From Phascolomyces articulosus (Eukaryota > Mucoromycota > Mucoromycetes > Mucorales > Lichtheimiaceae), in assembly GCA_025677815.1 (NCBI GenBank), contig JAIXMP010000045.1, positions 186,001 through 250,000 on the forward strand: a stretch of DNA of 64,000 bases, read 5' to 3'. The notes below the pieces were generated by a model that worked only from the letters and a program-made list of their open reading frames with translations, was not told the origin of the DNA and made no database searches. The position numbers and the translations under genes are program-made. Every line of letters starts with the position of its first letter. Position 1 is the first letter of the stretch. Below, one piece after another: positions 55,858 to 64,000 of this stretch.

Positions 55858-58800
55858 ATGGCATCGAATGCAGAAAAGTTAAAAACACTTTGTACAGATA
55901 CGTTGACGAGGTTCGAGGGTACAACACCGTATGCGTACAACGGCCGACCACAATTCGGGACGTTCCAATTGCCCCTCGAGGTGGTGAGACATGCGCCCGA
56001 GTTACATTTCGATGACGCACACATGGGAAGAACTTGGATGGCGGTACCGTCCGTAGCGCAATTGAATCGCCAACGACTTAAAGTACGCCATCATGTCGTT
56101 GACGACCCTCATTTTACAACACCGAAAAAGAATCGGCAGATAGTTCCACCTACTAGAGGTGGTATTAAGTTACGAGACGTGAATACTATTATGAAAGAAC
56201 AGTAAGTTTTTCTTTTTTTTTGATTATCATGAGGAGGATGAGTTCATGGGCAATTTGGATTTATCCATTTGATATATATGTGTGAATTGAATTATATCAA
56301 AAAGCGATATATATAATTAAATGATAATAATAATAATAAATAATCATGACAAATCAATCCATTAAAAAAAAATAATTAGAGAGGAAACAAAAGGTATGTC
56401 TGAAGAACAAATCCGTCGTTATCGTGAATCCAAACGACAATCGTCTCCACAGCGACGATTACAACAACAGCAACAAACACCTAAAAGCACACATCAAAAA
56501 GCTGTCAATCCAGTGGAAGATTTTTTAAAAGAAATCACACAAGCCAATGCTCCAAGATCAGCACCCCCTACTACGAATCATAAAAATATCAATAACAATA
56601 ACAATAACAATAACCATAGCATCAATAATAATAATAGCACTAGCAAGAGTAATAGTCATAGTCAAAAGAATCGAGGACCTTTAGGGCATCGAGCCACTAG
56701 TTCAGATTCTTCTTCTTCATCCAATTCAACACCTTCTCGAAACCACACACATCATCACCCAAACCATACAAATCCACGCGGAACAACGTCCACTTCATCG
56801 GCAGTGAAAAAATCAGTTGCTAGCAAAGTGCCACCTTCATCTACAACCACCATCAACAATAATAATAAGCGTAAATCATCACCTATAATCCCAGTATGTC
56901 TTAATTTTCTATTTAAAATTTTCTTTTGATACTTTAAATTTGTCCCATTCCCCTTATGTTTTTTTTGGATCAATTGCATTCTTATACTGCATAGGATCTT
57001 TTTGTGACGAAAATTTATTTATTGGATACCCATGATAAAGTGGAAACGCGTAAAATTTCTGATTTGAAAAGGTAAGAAAAGGGATATGGGGGAATCAAAA
57101 ACTGTTCATATTATCTATAGAACAGAGAAATATCTTTATTGTTTACATGAATTCATTGATTGTTTGTTATTGTAAAAACAAAAAAAAAAACAAAAATACA
57201 TGTATTTTATGTTAGATCGATATCCCAGGTTGAGATGCATGAAAAGCAGGATAATGTTGTCACGAAACGTCCTAGGTTACTCCTGCATATTAAAGCACAA
57301 CAACAAGAGGAAAAGAAAAAGGTATATATCTAGAATTAGAGAGATGGAGATCAACAGGGAATGTCGTACAAAGTAGGGTAGCATGCTGTTGTGTAAATGT
57401 ATGTGTATATTAACCCTTCTTTTTTTTCATGGTTTAGACCAAAAAAGTACGAGAAAAAACCAAAACATCCAAGGCGACATCCAAGATGGCAGCTTCCACG
57501 GAAGATGTTAATTTTGTACCGAGCGTCAATAAACAACCACCACCTACCGATATTACTACTACTTCTACACCACGTAAATCAAAATCAGAAACCAAACCAA
57601 CTGCAACACCAAAATTATCCACAATCGAACCTACCTCATCATCATCATCCCCTAAACCTCCCATGACCAATGGAACAAAATACCTTCAAGAATCGAAAAA
57701 AGAAACTAACAACAATCACAAGTCAACAGATATTTTGGAAAAACGAAAATCAGAGACTGTGTCTGTGGGTAAAATTCAAAAGCAGGAATCCAAAAATAAC
57801 ATTGAAAAATCCTCTCATCGTTCTTCATCTTCCTCCAATGCTGAATTCTTGAAATCAACACGTATTCCAAAACGAAAACAACCTTCCCATGAAGAAGAAC
57901 AGCCACGTTCACAGAATCAGCACAATATGGATCGGGAATTGGAAGAAGGTGAAACCATCAGTCCATCCCCTTCACCACGGGGAGCACTTCCAGTACCAGC
58001 AGTCACTGTTAAACCAGAACCACCTTCATCATCACCACCATCTTCTATAGTAGAAGAAAAAGAAAAAGCAAAAGAAAAACGACGTCCTGATCGATCCATA
58101 TCACCCCATCCTAAAGAACGTTTAACGAATGGAACAGGTAGTAGTAATCCTGCTGGTAAAATTAGCAGTAGTAGTAATCATCGTGTAACAACAGCAACAA
58201 CAACATCATTATCATCCAAAAAGGAAGACGAACGTGTATCCTCTTCATCCACATCGTCCTCGAGTAAACGAAGCTCGAGAAGAGCTGGTGATGAAGGAGG
58301 AAGTGATGAAAGAAGACGCACCACATCCGATAGACGAGAAGGTGGTAGCAATAATCGATTACGAGTTGGAGAAGATGAGGAAAAGAAACGCCGTTCAGAG
58401 GATCGTAGTATTAGTACACGAGAACGAGATCGTTCTGTGGATGATCGAAAACGACATCGTCGAGAGAGTCGACAATCATCCATCCCATCCTCCTCCGATC
58501 GTCATCGACGACGATCACGATCCCCTCCCTCCACTAGTAAAAACAGTAATTTATCCTCCTCTTCTTCAAGGGCTTACAAACGAACACGTTCGCGTTCACC
58601 ACGACCAGCCAAATCTCGATCTCGATCTCCTCTTCGAGCACGTTCTCATTCTTCTACACGACGTTCTTCTCCAGAACGTGAACGTCGTACTTCTTCCTCC
58701 TCTTCTTCGACTGTGATTACAAAAGAAACAGATTTAAAACCACCGCCAGCACCACCCGCACCCATATATAAAAATGCAACTTCACCTGATTCTGAAACTG

Positions 58801-59643
58801 AGCAACAATGCAAGATGTATGCTCTCATGTATGTATATTATTCTGGATTGGAATTTGGAATGAGTCATTGGATAGGAATAGTATAAAGATAAACTAGAGA
58901 GAAAGAAAAAATTACATAATAACTCATGACGGATGATGATAACTAGGTTCCGTAAATTGGCTACAGCCTATAAACATCGTGGTGATCCACGAATAAAGGA
59001 AATCACTGGATTGATTGACCATATGCATGGCATCTTGAACTACGTTCTCAGTTTTTATTACCAAGACAAGAAACCCGACAAATACCAGAGCTTAGCGCAC
59101 TGGGAGTCATTATACCCCTTTGCATCCATTGTGATGCGTCACTTGCAATCCAAACGCGAGATGCAACTCTACGCAGTATGTGCAAATGTGATGGCGATGG
59201 TACGCTTTTACACATTTCGACGACGAGAAACGATTGCCAATAAAAAACTGGATCCTTTACTCATGACTGAAAAGACCGCCGAAGCTGCCTCGACCCCGAT
59301 CAAAGCTAGTGTCGCGCATGATTCTGCCAAATTAGCACGACAAGCCTTGACGGATTTTGAAGAAGCATACAAGTTGTATAAAGAAGCGGATAAACATATG
59401 AATCAAGAGCAATTCAAGGAACAATTTCCAAAAACGCAAAAGACAGTCATCGATCAAGGTGAATATGGACCTGGTATTGTGATTGGTGGGGAAGCAGGGA
59501 TCACCATTGAACCAAGGTATCCTTTTGTCCCCTTTGCTAAATTACATCATGCAGCCATTGTTGCTAAATGTGTATTGCATGAATATTTGCAAAAACATCA
59601 TTTGGAATATACCCCCATTTCTGATACGGATGATTTCATGTAA
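55858..59643 (+). CDS. large Ser/Arg/Lys-rich nuclear-type protein with helical C-terminal domain
   Basis: Unassigned protein of 1042 residues. Exons: 55858-56201, 56380-56893, 56995-57071, 57216-57321, 57438-58828, 58947-59643; phases agree and the total divides by three. N-terminus: MASNAEKLKTLCTDTL, NGRPQFGTFQLPLEVVRHA, HMGRTWMAVPSVAQLNRQ, then basic low-complexity sequence with an Asn run. A conserved-looking short block follows (DLFVTKIYLLDTHDKV, KRPRLLLHIKAQ). The middle is Ser/Pro/Arg-rich with RS dipeptides and an acidic ELEEGETISPSPSP. The last ~235 residues are ordered and helical: FRKLATAYKHRGDPRIKEI, HGILNYVLSFYYQDKKPDKY, LYAVCANVMAMVRFYTFRRR, HHAAIVAKCVLHEYLQKH. This recalls the C-terminal homology domain of metazoan AF4/FMR2 elongation factors in position and feel, but I cannot prove homology. 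Probably a transcription or RNA-processing regulator. Confidence 0.8.
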
Positions 59644-59966
59644 AAAAAAAACCTTTTCTTTTTTTCTTTTTGAACCTTTTGCGATCGTTTTTTTATCTAT
59701 CACCTATACAACAATTCCTTCATTTTCACCAAACAAAATATAATAAAAAAAAAGAGTAAAAAAGGTGTGTGGTATATATAAATATATATTACAAATGAGC
59801 CATCGTAATCATGGGTTTTAATTCTTATACATCATGTGTTTCATTTTATATGAGTCTGCAGGGCATTATTTTAATGAAATAGTTAAAATAAATATGCGTA
59901 GCAAAAGGAAAGGTGTTATTTTTTTTAAATGAAGATTGTGTTTTCTTCCATTCTGAATTCATTCTA
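59644..59966. other. short intergenic region
   Basis: 323 bp between two plus-strand genes: 3' UTR and promoter, AT-rich. Confidence 0.5.
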
Positions 59967-60453
59967 ATGAATAATAAAAATAAAAAGAACAATAATAACG
60001 AACAGACTTCTCCACCACCACCTTATAGCCCAGTGTTACCCAATGTTTCTGGTACAAAAACTACTTCTTATTTTTGTTTTAAACATTATATTAATCTGAC
60101 ATGACCCATACCATTATTTTTTCTTCTTCAATGGACATGAAGGATCGGGACCATCAAGATCGCCTGGACCCCAACAACAGCCACAATACCGGGCTATCAT
60201 TATTGAACATAGCACCACACCTGTATTGATTGCTAGTGGAACGGAACGACAATTTCCTGTAGCGGCATTGTTTTTTATATTTGGGTGGATTTGTCCTTTC
60301 TTATGGATTGTTGGTGCTTGTTGTTGCGCTGGAAGTTGGCAGCCTTATGAATCTTGGTGGGGTCATGCTAATATGTTGATGGCCATTACTTTTACCATGG
60401 CCTCTTTGATCTATACAGCGGTATTATTTGCCACTGGACAAATTCATGGATAA
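59967..60453 (+). CDS. small two-TM protein with PPxY motif
   Basis: 131 residues, exons 59967-60051 and 60143-60453 (phase 1). After an Asn/Lys-rich start comes QTSPPPPYSPVLPNVSG, which contains a PPxY motif, the ligand of WW domains in Rsp5/NEDD4 ubiquitin ligases. Next are a Pro/Gln linker, a folded segment (YRAIIIEHSTTPVLIASGTE), and TM1 (RQFPVAALFFIFGWICPFLW, then IVGACCCA). A Trp-rich loop (GSWQPYESWWGHANM) precedes TM2 (LMAITFTMASLIYTAVLF). I do not recognise a named family. A membrane-anchored PY protein could act as an Rsp5 adaptor for sorting membrane cargo, like yeast Bsd2 or Tre1, but this is inference from layout only. Confidence 0.72.
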
Positions 60454-61566
60454 AGTTTTGTAGATATATATTTCCACGCAGTACACGCAGTTCTCTCTCG
60501 ATTTGTAACATCATCATCTGTTCTATCACACTTTTTTTTTTATTAACTCATATATGTTTTTTTTATAATTATTTTTGCCTATATCTATTCATAATATATT
60601 TCGTTTATAAATGATAATTATTATATTTTCAAATACTCCATATTTTTTTTCACCATTTATTTTTATTATATCATTGTTAAGTGAAAAAAAAATGTTGGAA
60701 AGTTCTGAAAGAAAATTTGTTCAGTATAGTGTGGCGTGACAAACGGGGAAATCATGTTAAAAACCGGTTCTATATCTATCTAGAACAAGAATTACAATTT
60801 ATTCTACGCAAGCGGTAATACTCGAATACCTAAGTCAAACGAAGAGGGACGCCACCCTAATATCACCTCCGATAATGATGTAATATATATATAAAACCTG
60901 AATGATCAAATATAACTATGGTACGCTGTTGTTAAATCACGTCAACGTAATATATTGGATGCAACATTCTACTTCAATGTTCATTATGAAGCGTACCCAG
61001 CTACCTTTCTACCGTTTGAATAAACTATACTTTCTCGTTGCCATGATTATGAGAACGTTATTACTATTAGACTATACTACATAAATGCGGCGAAACTTTC
61101 CCGACGCATCGGAGCGTCTATTTTAATTAGCTTTTCATGCAACAATGGTTATTATTATGTTACCAAACTAAAAATGATTCTTCAGATTTTGAATTATTAT
61201 AAATTCATATCCTATACTTGAAGAAATATGAAAGTCAAACCAAGCAGCAAATAATCCATGTCTTTTTTAACTTCGGTTTTTATATAAAAAGAATGTTTTT
61301 TCATTTTACAGAAAAAAGAAGAGAAATACAAAAAATCATTCGACAAAAAAAGAGTTTAGTAAATGTTGCACGATAAAGTTGCTGCCATGGGAATGTTACC
61401 TAAACCCAGTCCAATATTGGCTTTTTCTTGAAGAAGAGAGTCCCTTCTCATCTGATTTTCTTTTTCTTTTCCCTCTTTTTTTTTTCTTTTTCGTATTTTA
61501 CTCTTTATAACAAAAGTCTTTCCCCTCTCTCTTTCTTCAACATCCAAACCCTATTAATAAAATACA
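60454..61566. other. gene-free stretch upstream of COX subunit IV
   Basis: 1.1 kb. Contains a GC-richer spot near 61085-61120 with a small GACGC/GCGTC inverted repeat, and an open plus-strand frame of ~55 codons without signals. The last 130 bp are CT-rich leader before ATG 61567. Confidence 0.45.
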
Positions 61567-62281
61567 ATGATTTCTGCTGCTCGTCAACGCGTCTTGTCTG
61601 GTACTATTGTTCGTAATGTTGTCAATAAATCTCGTTCTTATAGCAGTCAACCACCAAAACAAACTGTGTCTCTTCAAAATATCGAAACTCGTTGGAAGAC
61701 CTTGGCACCTGCTGAACGTACTGCTATTACCAAACAGTTAGAAGAAGCTCAACTTGGTGATTGGAAGGCTTTGTCTGTTGAAGAAAAGAAGGCTGCATGT
61801 AAATATCATGACGAAAAAGAGGATGAGTACTAGTAGGAAATTCAATTTGGGAAAAGGTGACGAAGAATCTCATCTCTTTATAATATTGAATAGATTATAT
61901 TGCTTTTGGATCTCATGGTGCTCGAGAACCAGTGACAAAACCTGGCCATGCATCCAAGGTTCTTGCTGGCGTTCTTACTGTATTAACTGTTTCTTCAGGC
62001 TTGATGTATGCTACCCGAGCAAACGGTAAGAAATCATTGACAGTAGTAATGTCGACATACATTTTTAATGATGTTACTATTTTAAGCTATTTTTTTTTTT
62101 TTGAAAAGTAAGAGAAAAATAATGTTAAAATTGTTTTCTTTTGTTATTAGGTCAAGAAACACCTCATACTGTGTCACCTGAATGGAAAGAAAAGACAAAC
62201 GAATATCTTCGTAGTCAAAACTCGAATCCTATCAGTGGTCTTTCATCGGAAGGTTATAAAGGAAAGGGTTATTCTGATTAA
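61567..62281 (+). CDS. cytochrome c oxidase subunit IV (yeast Cox5-type)
   Basis: Nuclear-encoded subunit of respiratory complex IV in the inner mitochondrial membrane, 164 residues. Exons: 61567-61798, 61894-62025, 62151-62281. Mitochondrial presequence: MISAARQRVLSGTIVRNVVN with KSRSYSSQ, Arg/Ser-rich and without acidic residues. The matrix domain has IETRWKTLAPAERTAI, LGDWKALSVEEKKAA joined across intron 1 to YYIAFGSHGAREP, the family pattern. One TM helix (KVLAGVLTVLTVSSGLMYAT) is followed by the intermembrane-space tail (PEWKEKTNEYLRSQNSNPIS). Yeast has oxygen-regulated isoforms Cox5a and Cox5b of this subunit; only one copy is visible here. Confidence 0.93.
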
Positions 62282-64000
62282 TTTATAAACAAGAGCTTTT
62301 TATTATATACAGACGTTCTCCTCCATTTATTATGTATTTGTATTTTTATAAAAGAATAAAAAGTAACAACAGTGTTGTTTCACGATGATGGATTAATTAC
62401 AACAAGCAATACTAGATGAACTACTACAGATGTCAATTGTTTTTTGATGATCACAATGCTCAAGAGGAAAAAAGTAACATTGGATGAGTGTAATAGAACT
62501 ACAAAATTACTGCACGGGTGTCCTGGATATATATAATACACTGGATGAAAAAGGATAAGGAAGTATCATTTCACCCTTATATACTTTTATAGATCAAAAT
62601 TTATATTTAATTAAATTATTGTGGAAGACAAAATTGATCTGTGCCTATAAGCATATGCATTATATTATATACATGTCTTATATTTGAAACTCTTCTTTTT
62701 CAATACGGGCATATATATAATGTGAAGTTTACCCTTGGTTTAATCTTAATATTACGTTTTATTGTGGTATAAACGTATGTATGAAGAGAGATAATACATC
62801 ATTTAGATAACAAAAAAAAAAACGAGTACGTACGTATGAAAGTATCTCTGTATAAATCTTTATTATAGGTATAATATACGGGCTTTCGATCCAGTTTTTT
62901 AATTGCTTACATATGATGTTTGTTCCTATGATCCAAAGTGTGTTTGGATGAAGAAAATTAAGTATCACTCCTCTCAAGATACGTCCATTGATGTTTGAGA
63001 AAACGATTGGTCTAACAAGCCAGGTAAATTCTGATTATCCAGCTCTTTCTTTGCGCTTCTGGTAAATGAAGCCCTTCATATTTCGCAACAACACTCATTT
63101 AAATTTTTCATCGTCTATTATAATATATTACCAGACGGGTGTCATGGTATCACTTTCTGTAGAATCTTATTCCCAGCTTATACGTTACAATTAGAATTCC
63201 ACCAGCATTGGTTGTGATACGTTTAGCAGTGGCTGATTAATTGTAAGTACCAATGCTCCTATTTATCGTTTCCATTATAATTGATGAATACATGCGTTGG
63301 GTACTAGTAGTGATAAAGAAAAAAGAGTTTCAATATGGAGACACATATAAATTTATAAAATATAAGAATGGATTACCCCATTATAATTGTTCTTAAATAA
63401 AACGCCATAGAACCCTTGCGGCATTTGTATTTATATTTATACAAGATTGGCGTTTCCAATATCATAATTTCAAGTAACTTAACGCTCCTTATTCCAATAT
63501 TATAAAGGTGTATCGCCATTGATTTTTTACATGCGCTGTGAAGGTACAAGAAAAACCCTAGGTTTAAAACGTTGTTAGAATATTAGGGATAATACCGATT
63601 TCGTAATTTAATATTACTATTTATAATACAGCATTTCCGGGAAAAGATGGCATATTGTTCTTAGTTATTCAAAACATGGAATCCATGTGGTTAATTGTTT
63701 AATTTATATTAATATACTGTAGGTTTGGGTCTCATTTTTATATGATTATCATTCTTCGAATGGTTGCTTATATAAATAATAAATTCAAATTTACCTTGGG
63801 CTTGGTTTATATGGCGCGCAATACATTAGTATATAAGGAAGATTATGCAATCACAGTAGTGCATCAGTTTCCTTTTCAGAACACGTTTTCTATATTTGGT
63901 CATTCAGTGGTTAAAGGTTGTCGTTTATCTGGATGCCACTACGCGAACTTAATAAATTGATTTCCTATTAATACACGTAATAAAAAGATAACAGCTATTC
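62282..64000. other. terminal gene-free stretch with coding-like fragments
   Basis: AT-rich. A minus-strand frame from about 63092 down to 62759 reads MSVVAKYEGLHLPEAQRKSW, meets one TAG, then stays open (RGVILNFLHPNTLWIIGTN, KQLKNWIESPYIIPIIK). A plus-strand frame ends at 63960 (MARNTLVYKEDYAITVVHQF). Neither has family signals or good splice sites, so both are left unannotated. Confidence 0.4.

Noticed and set aside
60902..61208. Overlapping open frames upstream of the COX gene
   Set aside because: Two different frames are open over the same bases with no ATG or splice logic favouring one.

Overview
The window looks like nuclear DNA of an early-diverging filamentous fungus, most likely Mucoromycota (Mucorales-like). 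Evidence: AT-rich intergenic DNA full of homopolymers and microsatellites, genes broken by many GT-AG introns mostly 75-130 nt long, eukaryotic protein families throughout, and a local expansion of F-box/leucine-rich-repeat genes. No bacterial-type operon, rRNA, convincing tRNA, CRISPR array or complete transposon was seen. All exon maps were worked out by eye from splice sites, reading-frame phase and protein family knowledge. Each main model was checked for phase and for a total length divisible by three.

Layout. 1-1945 (+): 3' part of a two-RRM SR splicing factor. 2396-13660 (all -): a coiled-coil/IQ protein, an LSB5-like VHS-GAT endocytic protein, a PH-domain protein and a C2H2 zinc-finger protein. 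13948-23675 (-): two TPR/F-box/LRR paralogues and a third, longer F-box/LRR gene, with an inverted F-box/LRR pseudogene between them. 24049-24875 (+): coding-like sequence of uncertain status. 25249-26086 (+): Alba/RPP25-like RNase P subunit. 26542-29107 (-): rhomboid protease. 29584-31417 (+): Isc1-type sphingolipid phospholipase C. 32749-33716 (+): DUF2470 membrane protein. 33828-34642 (-): small Kre9/Knh1-type secreted protein. 35509-35764 (+): candidate small membrane protein. 36330-38040 (+): ASA1/GNB1L WD40 protein. 39041-40809 (+): ammonium transporter. 42349-44368 (+): glutamine synthetase-family enzyme. 45003-45394 (-): candidate small membrane protein. 45395-50479: large gene-poor stretch. 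50480-53450 (-): BMT2 rRNA methyltransferase and IMP4 U3 snoRNP protein. 53864-54223 (-): candidate small gene. 55858-59643 (+): large Ser/Arg-rich protein with a helical C-terminal domain. 59967-60453 (+): small PY-motif membrane protein. 61567-62281 (+): cytochrome c oxidase subunit IV. 62282-64000: no firm gene.

Themes. Ammonium uptake and a glutamine synthetase-type enzyme are neighbours, and the transporter has a cluster of GATA-factor sites upstream. BMT2 and IMP4, both for ribosome assembly, lie head to tail. The most unusual signals concern gene structure: a start codon split by an intron (RPP25-like), a first coding exon that is only ATG (IMP4), a GC-rich complementary pair inside a long SR-gene intron, and a duplicated F-box pair that kept a promoter element. 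I did not find a clearly new multi-gene system. The best candidates for new biology are the unassigned proteins and the small intron-containing genes hidden in the gaps.
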